Shown: positions 36,801 through 48,589 of the stretch, piece after piece
Layout: every line of letters starts with the position of its first letter
How positions within the stretch are numbered: position 1 is the stretch's first letter
Assembly (NCBI GenBank): GCA_022579005.1
Contig: MU401503.1
Coordinates: 150,829 to 210,381 of the forward strand
From: Poronia punctata
Taxonomy: Eukaryota > Ascomycota > Sordariomycetes > Xylariales > Xylariaceae
Length of the DNA: 59,553 nucleotides
Reading direction: 5' to 3'
The notes under the pieces: generated by a model
Told to the model about the DNA's origin: nothing
What the model saw: only the letters and a program-made list of their open reading frames with translations
Database searches by the model: none
Made by a program: the position numbers and the translations under genes

Positions 36801-37354
36801 CGCCTAAGACAAGGGAAACCCTGTTTACATTTGTTGAGTCTTGCTTTTTCTTCGCAAGCCTCCCTGCAACGTATATACTCACTATATGTACGTATATACG
36901 AATGTGTATATATACACGAGATCCAAGCCATGTCATCTCACCAACTTCCCCCTCACCAGCTTCATCACCGGATTCCCTCCTATAAGTAAACCATAAAACG
37001 GGATATAAACACGAAAACTACCCTCGTGAAGCACTTCCGACCTTGCACGTTTCCTCGGCTCGGACAAACTCTCCCACGTAGGCACTCACCCTGCCGTATC
37101 ACGTCACTCGCCGCTTTACACCTTTCCGCTATTGCGGTCACATCTTGCCTTCCAGTATATCGACGTTGGAGCTCACCAGTTATAGATCATCATTTCTAAA
37201 TAACCAGACCAGCCTTCTTCGTCTCTCCCGCCCTCTTCTTTTTGCTTCTGAAGAAAAACTAGTTACGAAGTATACCGCTTCGTCCGTTTGCCTGGTCCGA
37301 AAGAATCACCTAGACGGCCCGCTCACCCACTGTACTCGCACCTGGATACTCACA
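30845..37354. other. Gene-poor region, left part
   Basis: 6.5 kb with no recognisable gene on either strand. ORFs of up to about 160 codons (for example 31339-31818 and 34602-34982) show no signal peptide, domain or sensible splice structure and look like chance. Dispersed TAGGTA and TACGAGTA motifs (34407, 34913, 35024) are present. Normal base composition argues against mutated repeats. Confidence 0.5.
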
Positions 37355-37519
37355 ATGTGCGACTTCACCAAGAACTACTACATCTATACATCCTGCTTGG
37401 ATCCTGGGACGCATTTTTTCCGCACCTCCATCGACGGAAGTCGTAAGACGTCGTGCCCGAGGGGTCCGCACGAGCGCTACATTGTCGAGCCCGGCCAATG
37501 CCCGTTATGCTGCGGCTGA
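37355..37519 (+). CDS. Small Cys-rich conserved-looking protein, 54 residues
   Basis: ATG at 37355 opens a 54-residue frame: MCDFTKNYYIYTSCLDPG, then HFFRTSIDGSRKTSC and a C-terminal PHERYIVEPGQCPLCCG. Six cysteines and two histidines, with a terminal CPLCC, suggest metal binding or disulfides; there is no signal peptide. The MC start and the C...H...C...CxxC layout resemble small proteins I associate with other Sordariomycetes, although I cannot confirm this by search. The frame is open upstream to 37145, but that part has no further ATG and looks like 5' UTR. It is the only credible coding call in 12.5 kb. Confidence 0.55.
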   Translation: MCDFTKNYYIYTSCLDPGTHFFRTSIDGSRKTSCPRGPHERYIVEPGQCPLCCG

Positions 37520-40500
37520 CACGGCACGTGGGCGAAAGGCGGGTTTCCCGTCTCTAAGATGCGTAAACAAAAACGTTCAGGGGGTCATCTCTTTTTTGTT
37601 TTTCTCGACGAGTCTACGAGTGAAAGACAGAGGGAGGCTCAATTGCGGCTTACGTTACGTCGGGATGAAACACCAATGGAGATTAAAGGCGGCAGACTCA
37701 GTCCGGGACGGCTCTTTGCAGTGTGATTCGGTGCATTTTCATAGTTGCAGTTGGGTTGGGGCTCTTTGGCCATGCGTTTACGTTTCCTCCGAGGCAGGGA
37801 AAGGAGGAAATTATGATGGGGTCGGCCTTGGCAGCTTATCCCCCCACCCCTCCTCTCCGTTCCTATGCGGTGGGGAAGTTCTAGCTTGGTCCCTCTGTGT
37901 CATCTTCTTCCATTTTCTTACTCTTCTTTTTTCTTTTCCCTTTGTCTCAGGTTAACTCATTCTGGCATTTTTTTCTTGCGACGAAGGCGTTCTGGCTCAG
38001 GATATCGGAAGTTACACATGGGGGGTCTAATTCTGCAAATCCCTGCCTACTGTCATATTGAGGGATTCTTGGCATGCGTCTGGCATGGCGCGGCGTGATG
38101 CTGCCAAAAAGATGGGAGAGAAAAAGAGTGGGAAAATTGCGCCTTTTAGGCGGGCGGGAGGCGCTGTCCCTCTCGGCTGGGTCGCCTGCCACATGGCCTG
38201 CTCGTACCAGTGAGAAGGAGGTTGAGCGTCGGGAAAATAGTAATATGGAAAGAGGCGCGAAGCGGTCGGCGAAGGTGGACTTGTCCGCATATTGCATAAA
38301 AGCCGCTCCAGTCAGTCCATGAGGGAAAGCCCCCTACGGTCTCAATGGTATCGACACTGTGGTCGACGCACGTACGAGATAGGCGTGCTAGCGGGTCACT
38401 TTCTAGAACGCCGTAGGCAGATATAGGAATATGAGAAAGTTGTCCTGTCATCCCTCGGATTCATGTCTGCGACGAACAATGAGACGACAAGTGTTATATA
38501 CACAGATGATGCGGGCACTAGGTACCTACTACACCTTGTCGGAAGAGCAACCATAGAGGAATTGAAATAAAACTAGCACTATAATGATAGTTTGCACAAT
38601 CAGTCCATCAAGTCAGTTGCAATTGGGAAAAGGGAAAGCGCCCCGTATGGTTTTCAAATGCTCCGTCACTCTTACCCGCTCGCTGCCTTTCTCTGATCTG
38701 CGCACTTGCCTACTCGTACATTATCTACCATCCACCTACATGCCGTCATCGACTTGGCATGTTTGAGAGTACGCCACACTATAATCCAGATGAATTGTGT
38801 TTGGGCTTGGGCCGTCGTCTTTGCTCCCATTCACTTACGCGCTTCGAGCCACGGCGAGGGCCATCTGAGCTAGGCGTCAACGGAGTTTCTTTTTCGTTTA
38901 TTTTGTTTATTTATTATGGTCGTTGACAGGCTTTTTGCCTATTTAATTAAACACAGTGGCGACGTCTATGCGAGGACTTCTAGTCTCCGAAGGCCAACCA
39001 AAACGCGGTCGTCTTATCTGCGGCCTATTCCCATTGCAACATGTCCTTTATATTGCGGCCGACTTTCTCAAGTAGGAGACGGAGCAAAGGCAGACGACAG
39101 GCGGGCGGACGGAGTCTCGGCTTAGGATATAGCGTTCCATAATCCTTCTATTCTTCTTTATTGTTTTCTTTCTCCTCGGCGTCAACACCCCTGTTTCCCA
39201 AGGCTGCTTTTACTTCTGCTTCTCGAACAAGCCCGCCTCTCGCGGATACTACTCTGTTGCCGGCCTATAATAGACTATAATATGCCCGCCATGCCTACAA
39301 ATCTTGCAGTGTTTCTGCCCCAGTTTTGCTCCAGCTGACCCAGAATGGCCCCCACGAAAATCAGATACCGTGCTTAACCGTACTTGAGTACCAGAAGGCA
39401 TTTTTGCAAATGGGACCGTCGTTTAATGGGCTTGGACAAAGGGTCCACTCCAGGGTATCACAGGTATAAACCCGGGCTTTCCTTGTCCGAGAGTTTGTAG
39501 TATCCGGTTTCTAGTCATCCGTATGATTGGCCGATGTGGAACAAGGCCGCCGAATCACGGAGGGACCTGTCACGTTTTGGATCATTGTTTATGAATCCAG
39601 GGAATTTTGCTCCCGCATGGATATGTCTAGGCGTATCTCTTTCTTTCCTATTCCCGTCTCTGCTTTTTACCGTGTGACCGTTTTATCTTTTCTCTCTTTC
39701 TTTCTTTTCGCGGTTTTCATATCGCTTCGGCCTCTCCTGCCTTGGCAACTACGCCTATATGGACCGATCAGACGGTAGTCTATCGGCCGGAAGAGTGACG
39801 CGGTAGGTTGCCTTGACGGCACAGCACTCTCACTAGAGACGAATACCGCCGAAAGGCGTACCCCTGTACCGGATGCTAGTCAACCCATATCGCTACGCAA
39901 GCGAGCGCCTTACCGCCAGTCGAGCTGCTGCGCAACCAACTTAGCCATCCTCTCACAGTGATGGAATTAGCGAGAGCACTCGAAGGAAATGACAGAGGGA
40001 GCCCCGACATGAAATCTCCCGACCTACCAACAGGCTATGGGAGAGATGTGTAATTCCCTGCAGTATGACGATGACCACGACGACGCAGTCGAGAAATGGA
40101 GATCTCATAAAGGGGCCGCAATTCCTTACTTGGGTAAGTCACATCCTTACATATACCAGTAGGTATGTATGTAGGTAGTCAAGGATGCTCGAGTCGCAAG
40201 GCACAAGGATGAGCTTCCGTTGTGGAAAATTGTAGTTCGGCCTTGGACAACTCGGCTCCTGGCATCCCGCTTATGTCAGGACACTCTCATAGGAGATATC
40301 GGCGCTAATGATAATAGTTGGCTCGCACGTAGCTCATTGACGGCGTGCCGTTTTTGGTATCAACACCTGAGCCGGGGGCGGGCTGCGGGCGGCGCCGCGG
40401 CGGTGACGGCAGCAGCAGATATCCGTGTCCCAGGTCAAAGGTGCAGCTTACCAACCTGCTCAGCCCACCTGCGAGATCTGCTGTGTATCGGCATCCATCC

Positions 40501-42221
40501 CGCATCGCCCGTTTGTTTGTTTTGCAGATTTTGTGGTCGGCGCAGGGGGTAGGGTAGGTAACAAAACGCACGTTACAACACCACGTCACGTTGCACCACG
40601 CAGCGCAACGCGGCATAACACAACGCTCGTACATATGCGAGTGTATGTGGGCATACATATTATTTACCATGCCTTGTAAGCTACCTCTAGCACCTCTAGC
40701 CTCCCCTTTTCACAACTCTCGCCTTTCAATGGCGTCAAAGTACTTATTGGTACGGTAAGTCCACCGTGAAAGGTGGGGAGGGCAGGGCAGGGGAGTGGAC
40801 TCTGGAGGAAGACGGAAGAGAGATCACTGACCAGGATCTGACGTGCAAATCTTGGTCGAGAGTCGTTGCGTTTTGCGGGACCGCCATGGAAAAAGGGTCG
40901 GTCTTGATTCTTGAAGCGTTGCGGTGCCATCCGGCAGCAGGATGTCTACTCGCCTACGCACCGATGGCCGGGGTGTATAACCTACAATTATTTTTTTCTA
41001 AATTCTGTTACCCATGCTACCCATGTATTCCACTTTTTCGCCAATGTTTTCTCTATCTGGCATCTTTGAAGTCGAGCATCAATGATCAGACCAGGTAATT
41101 ACATGTATAAAAACATGTCACACAATACTACCCAGTCCCCCAGTCTAACATGTGAGACATAGGTACCTGACGAAAACGGCGGTATAAAAGAGGAATCATA
41201 GGTATCACCTACTTACCCGCCCCTTCCTACTGTACGTGTGCGTATGTGGGGTTGTATGTACGCCGTTACGGGACGGGGGTTTCCGCTGCTTGCATATCTA
41301 CGTGGAGCGGACTTGGCGCCCATCATGTACGATAGATAGCCATGCATCGACTTTGATTCGAGAATGGTATGTCATTTTGCTTCTGCGAACCCTGCGACAG
41401 ATGGACGTACCCTACTTCTGCAAACGATTAAAAAAACAGCTGATTTGGTGCGGATATAACAGTTACCTGCAACTTGAAACTACATAAATCCGGCGGCCAG
41501 TCATGCTGATGCAACTTGCCCTCTCCATAAAAGAGACAATCCTAAGAACATTAGTAATCGATGTGGTTCAAGTGTTGGAATATGTACGCGTGTACTCACT
41601 CGTATGTACCGCATCAACATATACGTACATTATGCAGACATGTAGGTAATGCATGTAATGCATGTACATCTTTCGGCATTAAAAACACCGAGTAAGTAAC
41701 ATTTTCTTTGGTTATTTCTACTGAAGAAAGAAAGAAAGAAAGAAAGAAAAATGGTCGAAGAGCCGCCCGCCCACTTGGGATCCAAGATCCTCGAGGGAAG
41801 GGGGAAGGGGGAAGGATGCGCGCTACGGCAAACGCCGCAACCGGGCCGGTTCCGTCTCGATAAGTCATGTGAAATGGAACCAACTTTAACCCTTGAAAAA
41901 ATCTTGGATCCATAACTTTTTTTTCTCTCTCTCTCTCTCTCTCTCAACTGTCTTCCTTCTTCACTGAGTTGACTAACCTAAATTCAACCAGCCGGCATAG
42001 TTTAGTTATATCTGCGCGGAGTGTCCGTCTGGCAAACAATGCGAGATATATTCTAAAATAAGCGCCGTGCAAAGGATGAAGTCGGAAGAGGAATGGGAAA
42101 GAGGAAAGAGATTGATCTATCCCGATCCGCAATGCATAAGTACTTACTTAACCCCCCGAAAGACCAAAGATGTGGGCATATGTAAGGTAGGTATGTACAA
42201 CGTACAAAGTTTTGAATGGTT

Positions 42222-42250
42222 CTGTGCTGTGCTGTGCTGTACTGTACTGC
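42222..42250. repeat. CTGTG/CTGTA pentanucleotide microsatellite
   Basis: Three CTGTG units followed by two CTGTA units in non-coding DNA. Confidence 0.8.
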
Positions 42251-43146
42251 ATTCGAATACCTACTCGTAATCAAAGACTTATCTAGGTTAAGTCAGACGT
42301 CTGTTATGAAGATAGCTTGACATGAGATATTTTAAGTGGTTATCTGGGTATCTATCTATATAAGTAAGGTTAGCATGTATTTATTTATTTATTTAGATTT
42401 AACGTGTTGACAGTAAGCAGGATTAGAGGTAAACGTAGGTCTCTCATTGCAAACGTTATTAGAAAAAATGGGATAGAAATAAAGTAGAAAAGAACCAATG
42501 CTGTTACCAGGTAATTATCACGATATCTTCAAACCCGAGATATATAGGTAGGTACCTTAGGTAGGTAGTATACACTCTAAAGATGCAGGAGAAGAAATAA
42601 TACTTAAGACTTCAAGGTTCACATCTCACCTCTATCTACCTTAGGTACTAGGTTATAAGCCCTCGGAGAAAAAGTACAAGTAAGAATAAAAAGTAAAAGA
42701 GAGAGAAAACAGTGTCAAGAGGGTGTACAGTACCTACCTTACTCGAGTAGGTCAAGGTTAGATATATCTCACCTTGACTGTTTAACCAATCTACCTACAC
42801 TACACATAGACCCTCTCCTTCCTTTTTTTTTTTTCAAAAGATGTAAGTGAAGAGAGTCGACGTGATGTAAATGAAGAAACAACCATCATGTTGTTTTATC
42901 ATATGTACCTATAAAAAACACTTACATTGTTCAAGATAACAACAAACCCAGAAATAAAGAAAAGAAAGAAAGACGTCGAGAAACAAAGAAATAATAATAA
43001 AAAAACTACCCGACTGTTTCGATAACAATACCTTTAAGATGAGCTTGATTAACAAAAGAATAGGGGACAGGGGACAATCGGATACGAGTATGTATATAAA
43101 GAAGCCCCCATGAACCGCAATTAATTTTCGAATTTTTTGTTACGCA

Positions 43147-43181
43147 TTACCTTACCTTACCTTACCTTACCTTACCTTACC
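43147..43181. repeat. (TTACC)7 pentanucleotide microsatellite
   Basis: Seven perfect TTACC units about 230 bases upstream of the basic Cys/His-rich gene. Confidence 0.9.
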
Positions 43182-43409
43182 TGAACAGATCAGATCTCAG
43201 AACCGGCATCTAGCTTAATCTCTTTGGGAAAGCTCAAATCAGTCAGGCAAGTCCGTTTGAGCTGAGCTTGTCCAAAAAGAAAAGAAAGAAAGAAAGGTGT
43301 CATAAAGGTTGTTGACCAACCTCCCTCTCTCCCTCTCTCCCCCTATTCTGAGATCATCACCAACATCAACTAACCCTCTAGCCGACCGACCGGCCGACCG
43401 ACCGACAAC

Positions 43410-44558
43410 ATGTGTATCCAAGAGCACCACCACTTCACCAAGTGTAACCACATCACCTCGACCATCAAGACATGTCCGAGCTATCACAAACAGCAATCGT
43501 GGGCTCGGAGTTGGCTCGGCTGCTGTCTCTGCTATGGCGGCTCGAGGAAGAAGAAGAGAAACTGTGGTAAGGTAGTGCCGCATCATCTGAGGAACGATGC
43601 GTATTGCCATGACTGCGCGACCCGGACGGCTCGTGTGTTTGCCCAGAGATTGGGCCATGGGCCTGTAACGGTGCGTCAGGAGGGCGTAGAGGAGAGTCTC
43701 CGAGCGGACCGGAAGAAGGCGGCAAGATCGGCTCTCGAGAAATCCGAAAAAAGTCGCCAGGGCAGAAGAATGCCCAAATACGACGTCGTCCATGTGCAGT
43801 CGAGTGTTTGGCCATCTGATTCCCAAGAAACCCCAGAGTTCCTAGAGAGTAAAGTCCGCCAAGCCGCCTCGGCTTCTTCTCGCCCCCCAAAGCATGCAGG
43901 TACGACCGTGTCGAGCCGGAGCGGCAGGGCCAAGGATCCTCGTAGCAGAGACAGCAAGAAATATGGTACAGGGAGACGAAGTCGCTCGGTTGAAATGCTG
44001 TCGATCCACGGTGATTCGCCGCCTATGAGAGAACTAGCTCAACCAGCGCCAGTCCACCATCACGACCGCCACTTCGCGGACAGGGCGCCTAGCCGGGCAC
44101 CACCACCACCACCACCACCGCCTAAGTCTAGCTATGGGCAGAATCCACGGTCCCAAAAGGACCAACCGTCGCCTAACGATCCCAAGCATCGTGAACTCAG
44201 GCACAAGACAGGTCGTGTCTACAACTCCAACAAGAGTCGCAATCCACCGAGGAAGCCGGAATACCAAGAATACCTCGATGCCATGAGGGCGGACGCTGCG
44301 CGGCAAGTGGCGCGACAGGCTGAGTTGACGGCAGAAAGGGCTGCTAGGGCCCAGCATACTGCCTCGACCCGAGACCACTCTCGCAGTTCCGAGCGAAAGG
44401 AACGGCGACCCCCCAAAGCTGGCTGGATCGACAGGGCCAAAGAGAAGGTCAAAATCTCCGACGCCGACTCGGATGTTTCGTTTGCCTGCCAGGATGCTCT
44501 CGCCATCAGCGGCAAGTCTCGATCCAAGAATTCAGGAAGCCGCCGGCCTCGTAAGTAG
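43410..44558 (+). CDS. Basic protein with N-terminal Cys/His cluster, unknown function
   Basis: 382 residues from one exon. The first 75 residues carry nine Cys and many His (MCIQEHHHFTKCNHITSTIK, then CPSYH, CCLCYGG, NCGK, and YCHDC), a layout that could bind zinc. The rest is strongly basic and probably disordered: Lys/Arg/Ser-rich stretches, a run of eight Pro after SRA (PPPPPPPPKSS), and one predicted helical, Ala/Arg/Glu-rich segment (about 290-330, ARQVARQAELTAERAARAQ). No signal peptide or TM. I do not recognise a named domain. A GTAAGT at 44551 lies just before the stop, so the C-terminus could instead be spliced (for example to the CACAG acceptor at 44600), adding a short tail; the unspliced stop is used here. 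Nucleic-acid binding is possible but only inferred. Confidence 0.7.
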   Translation: MCIQEHHHFTKCNHITSTIKTCPSYHKQQSWARSWLGCCLCYGGSRKKKRNCGKVVPHHLRNDAYCHDCATRTARVFAQRLGHGPVTVRQEGVEESLRADRKKAARSALEKSEKSRQGRRMPKYDVVHVQSSVWPSDSQETPEFLESKVRQAASASSRPPKHAGTTVSSRSGRAKDPRSRDSKKYGTGRRSRSVEMLSIHGDSPPMRELAQPAPVHHHDRHFADRAPSRAPPPPPPPPKSSYGQNPRSQKDQPSPNDPKHRELRHKTGRVYNSNKSRNPPRKPEYQEYLDAMRADAARQVARQAELTAERAARAQHTASTRDHSRSSERKERRPPKAGWIDRAKEKVKISDADSDVSFACQDALAISGKSRSKNSGSRRPRK

Positions 44559-45215
44559 ATCTGACATCAAGCACTCACTCTTGTTCTAGGCATCTCACAG
44601 CATTCGTCTGGCCGATGATCCCACTTACATCTGTAAGCGAGGCAACGATCCGCTTCGCCGTACTGTAGACTAGATACGGTAAGTATCCTAGGTTAACCTC
44701 GGGTGAGTAAATAAATAGTACCCCGCGCGGTTACACAATAAAGTACGTGACATATGGTGAACTGAGAGCGGTAATGACAGCCCCAGCCATAATAACAATA
44801 AAACTATATGCTCAGAACATCCTCCATAGAGATCCCACCGCGGAGTACATAATTAAAACGTGACATGATAAGACCGAAGCGGCGAGATGATTGAAAACAT
44901 GATTGAAAATTAGGTATAGCAATTATTAACTATACGCTGTCTATAGGTTGCATATGACATAAGAGGGGAAAGAAGCCGATAGGTCCGTTTAAAGACCGCC
45001 CAGGATTCTTTACCTGAACGATACCATCGACTGGTCGTATATTATATAGATGTAGTAAGAACGGTCCGTCGGACTCCTGGTTGGTCCATACGCTTCTCGA
45101 AGCTGTTGGGACCGAATTGGCGATATTCCTTCTTCCAGTCGGCACTGTCCTTTTCGAAGTATCCAAGGGATAGGCAACAGCGTAATATTTTGGTTCGGTA
45201 TGAAGTCGTCCCTAG
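44559..45215. other. Intergenic, convergent
   Basis: About 650 bases between the 3' ends of the basic protein and the Mpo1-like gene; nothing recognised apart from the possible extra exon mentioned for the former. Confidence 0.5.
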
Positions 45216-45978
45216 TTACTGAGCTTTGCCGTTCTTGCCTTCTTTGGCCGCTTTTTGACTTCTAAACTTGGCAATTTCGACTTTGACCTCCTTCTCGACC
45301 CGGGCTTGGAGTTCACGCCTGTAGCCAACCTTGAACAGGAGCTCAAGCCAGACGAACAGCGGGGCGAGGAAGATGGCCTGGACCAGGTTATCCAACAGAG
45401 CAGGGGCCCGGCCCTCAAAGGCACCGTGGCCTACGAATTGAAGAAGCCAGGCGGCAATATGGACGACGACGGCGGCTTGGTTCGTTAATGTGGGATTTTG
45501 CGCCAAGGCAGCGTTTCCTAGCGCAGCAGCGCCCAAACATATAAAGGCTAGTACGGTGCCGGCTACCGGTTCTAAGAGGATATATAGGCCGCCCCATGAA
45601 AGAGCGGCGATGGTGCCCAGGTTAAGGTCGAGGTTCGGAACGGTGATGAGGTCGGGGAGGGGAATAAGCGTGCCGGTATTCGACGCCTTTAGGCAGGAAA
45701 TCTGAGGTTAGATACGAGTCGAGACCGGACGCCGATGCGCAGGATTGTTAGGAGTGATTTCATACAAGAGTGAAGCCGGTAAATAAGATTAAAGGGACGC
45801 ACACCATATGAATGGCGACGTTGACCGAGTTGTCGTGGTATGCACCATACTTCCGAGTCGAATGTCAGTTTTTTTCTCTTTCTTTTCTGGTTCAAGACAA
45901 GGCCAGGTACAGGGTGGCGTGATAGTCGTAGGCGCTGAAACGTACGAAAGTGAGTTGTTTCTCCAGGTTCAGAGCCAT
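45216..45978 (-). CDS. MPO1: Mpo1-like protein (DUF962), 2-hydroxy fatty acid dioxygenase
   Basis: ER membrane protein of the Mpo1/YGL010w family, which in yeast is an iron-dependent dioxygenase acting on 2-hydroxy fatty acids in phytosphingosine breakdown. Three exons on the minus strand (45946-45978, 45766-45849, 45216-45686) give 195 residues. The start MALNLEKQLTF|YGAYHDNSVNVAIH matches the family N-terminus, with His16 and His25. The C-terminal half has HIAAWLLQFVGHGAFEGRAP (His115, His126), then ALLDNLVQAIFLAP and LFKVGYRRELQARV. Four hydrophobic segments are visible. The 11-residue first exon was found by family start and splice phase (GTACGT...GGAAG); without splicing, a model would lose the conserved N-terminal His motif. 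Diverges from RPB7. Confidence 0.92.
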
Positions 45979-47855
45979 TTTGGATGACGGTGGACACGAA
46001 GTCACTCTCAGGCGGTCAGCCGTCCAATCTCGGGCCAAGTAAAAACAGCGATGAGCTATATGTGCGTGATGGTGCAGTGCAGGTGTTTCGACTGGGTCGC
46101 CGCTTCAAGAGTCTCAGTTCCGAACCGGCCGACGCCACAGGTTTCAAACCGAGATTAATAGAAATTACATAAGTAACAAAAGGTAGGTTAAAACGTTGGA
46201 ATGTTCCAAGGCGTAGGTGAAGAAAGTATGCTAAAGTTAAGACACAGATGTATGGAATGGGATTCTGTTGAAACCTAACAGGAATCGATCATGTACAACA
46301 CCTAATAAGGATAGGATAGATTCGACATGGCAGGGGATGTTCCCGGGCGGAAGCAGCCACCGTGGGTGTGTGGGTTGCGTGGGTGCGTGGGTTGGGGGCT
46401 CAAATGTGGGGTGAACTCTGTAAACTCGTACGAGTAGGTAGATGGAAAGGCATCGAAACCTCGAATGTACCGACCTCTTATACGTGTAACAGGCAAGGTA
46501 ACGGTGTCACAAATTTTAGAGGGTTTCGGCTTTTAATTACCGGCAAGAAACCAGCCCAGGAACATCTGAGCCGGGCTAGCTGGTCTTGCGTTTCTTCTTG
46601 TTTGATGCGGCTCAAGCTGGCAGATGGGTACCTCCTACGAGTACTGAGCGTGCGAGGGGGTGGTAACAGTTACCCTGAACTGCCTGGGTGGCTTTGTCGT
46701 GGCTGAAGGTGGCTGAGGAAAAAATAAATTTACGGGTAAAAGTACACAGCGTACAAGCAAGTAAGTATTTAGCTAATGTACGTTTAGTCTACACAGCAGT
46801 AGGCCCGAGTAGGTATGTACTTACTTTATCATCCCGGACGACGCAGGACAAAGGGACTTGAGAAAATACCATCTAACTTGCTCTCAAACCCCCATTTCCC
46901 TACACATGCAATTACGTCCACATCTCGTATACGCGTAGAAGCTTGTCCGCAAGTCTGCTATCTAAACAAATACTGTATAGTGCAAACATTATACGTATAT
47001 ATGTATGTACAATTGCGCATACGTGTACAATAATAGATTTAAGCGGTTAACAATGTGTTACGTAAGCTCAAATGTTTAAACAATGCTGATTTCTTATTGG
47101 TTAAAAAATCAGAGCTACCGTCTGCCAAACTTCAGGGCTGCATGTCTACCGTGCGCCAAGGTACGCGTCTACTCGTACTGCAAAAAGACTTTACAAGGTA
47201 GTAGCCTTCTCTTACCAGGTCTTGTTCTGTTTGAACAGAGCCAGATAATTTAATTGTGCTACCTCCATTACCAAAAGTTATTCAGTCTGCCCTTCGCAGC
47301 ATACCGCAACAACAACAACACCTCTTATTGAAGGAGCCAATCATCTCAAACCATTCTTCGAGCTCCGTTTCTTTCTTTTTGGCATTGTTTCCCACGGCTC
47401 TTTCTCCGATAGGCTGCGGCCTATTTTCAGTCTTTGTCTTTAACTCTTGCGCAACATAACCACACAGCTGGTTGCGTACGACGTCCTTGCGCACCTCGGT
47501 CTGTCGCTGCTGCTGCTGCTGCTGCTGCCGTCGCCGCCGCCGTCGCCGTCGTCGTCGTCTCTCACTCATTGCGGTAACCCTCGGTCATCGCTAATTAATC
47601 CAATCTTTACATACTTGGTTCCTGTATTCCGAGCCCCGAACATCGTCGCGACCTACCGATACCAAAGGTGCCACGCGCACATACGCGCGCCTCTGGCCGT
47701 TGCCGACCGCTGGCTCCCCCACCCATTTTTCTCCACCGATTGTCTGTGCGCTCGGCGCATCCTCGTAATACGCGGTGCTATAATCACCCGGACGCAACCG
47801 AAGCGACAGTTGGAGCGGCTGGAATTGTGTCCGTCGCCTTTAACGATCCTTAACC
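45979..47855. promoter_or_regulatory. Divergent promoter region, MPO1 / RPB7
   Basis: 1.88 kb with both promoters. TACGAGTA octamers at 46429, 46636 and 47170, and a trinucleotide microsatellite at 47505-47559 close to RPB7. ORFs here are chance or repeat-encoded (poly-Leu, poly-Arg). Confidence 0.5.
47505..47559. repeat. GCT/CGC/CGT trinucleotide microsatellite
   Basis: About seven GCT units run into CGC and CGT triplets, 300 bases upstream of the RPB7 ATG, probably in its leader or promoter. Confidence 0.85.
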
Positions 47856-48589
47856 ATGTTCTTCCTATACAATCTCGAGCGCAGGGTCACGCTCCATCCC
47901 TCGTACTTTGGCAAGAACATGCACGACCTAGTAACCGGAAAGCTCCTGAGGGATGTCGAAGGCACGTGTACCGGAAGTTATTATATTATCTCTATCATGG
48001 ATACATTTGATATCTCCGAGGGACGGATCCTTCCGGGCAGTGGATTGGCCGAGTTCACCGTTGGCTACCGCGCAGTGGTCTGGAGACCCTTCAAGGGAGA
48101 GACGGTGAGGCCTTCTTCTTCCCTGTTATCTCTGGATCATCGGTGTGCTCCGGCCTTGTGTTCTTACTTGACGTAGGTCGACGCAGTCGTTGTATCCGTA
48201 AACCAACACGGCTTCTTCTCCGAGGCAGGTCCTCTGCGTATCTTCGTGTCAGCACACGTAAGTATTCAACGCTGAGATTCTTTTCAAAAATCTCTGTTCA
48301 ATGAGAGAAAAGGAGGTTGACAAGACGGAAAAATCAAGTTGATCCCAGATGATATCAAATGGGAGCCCAACGCTACGCCGCCTCAGTTCACGAACAACGA
48401 TGATACTACTATCGAAGTAGGGACTCATGTCCGCGTCAAGATCCTCGGCACCAGAGCCGAAGTTGGTGAACTTTGGGCCATCGGCAGTATAAAGGAAGAC
48501 TACCTTGGGTATGGGCCTCCCTGCCCTTCTCCATGTGATTGCACCTCTTGGCTAACGGTGACGGGAAAACTAGCACACTACAACAGTAG
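47856..48589 (+). CDS. RPB7: RNA polymerase II subunit RPB7
   Basis: Stalk subunit that pairs with Rpb4 on RNA polymerase II and contacts nascent RNA. Exons 47856-48104, 48177-48257, 48339-48508 and 48574-48589 give 171 residues, the same as yeast Rpb7. The N-terminal domain starts [20 protein letters not shown]; the middle shows [20 protein letters not shown] and [20 protein letters not shown]; the OB-fold part ends with [14 protein letters not shown]. The last exon has only 16 nt, adding TLQQ after the intron (GTATGG, CTAAC branch, AACTAG); reading through the third intron would replace this with a long unrelated tail. Introns 1 and 2 have GTGAGG and GTAAGT donors. Confidence 0.95.

Larger units (their letters stand above)
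37520..43409. other. Gene-poor region, right part
   Basis: 5.9 kb without a recognisable gene. Contains (GAAA)6 at 41726-41750, (TC)11 at 41924-41945, CTGTG repeats at 42222-42250, (TTACC)7 at 43147-43181 and TACGAGTA octamers at 38711, 42262 and 43083. All ORFs are short and featureless. Confidence 0.5.

Noticed and set aside
39875..39960. tRNA-like segment on the minus strand with a good A-box (TGGCTAAGTTGG)
   Set aside because: No proper B-box (only GGTTGACTAGC) and no matching acceptor stem at a suitable distance.
47447..48010. 187-codon ORF upstream of and overlapping RPB7
   Set aside because: Encodes poly-Leu and other microsatellite translations, then overlaps RPB7 in another frame.
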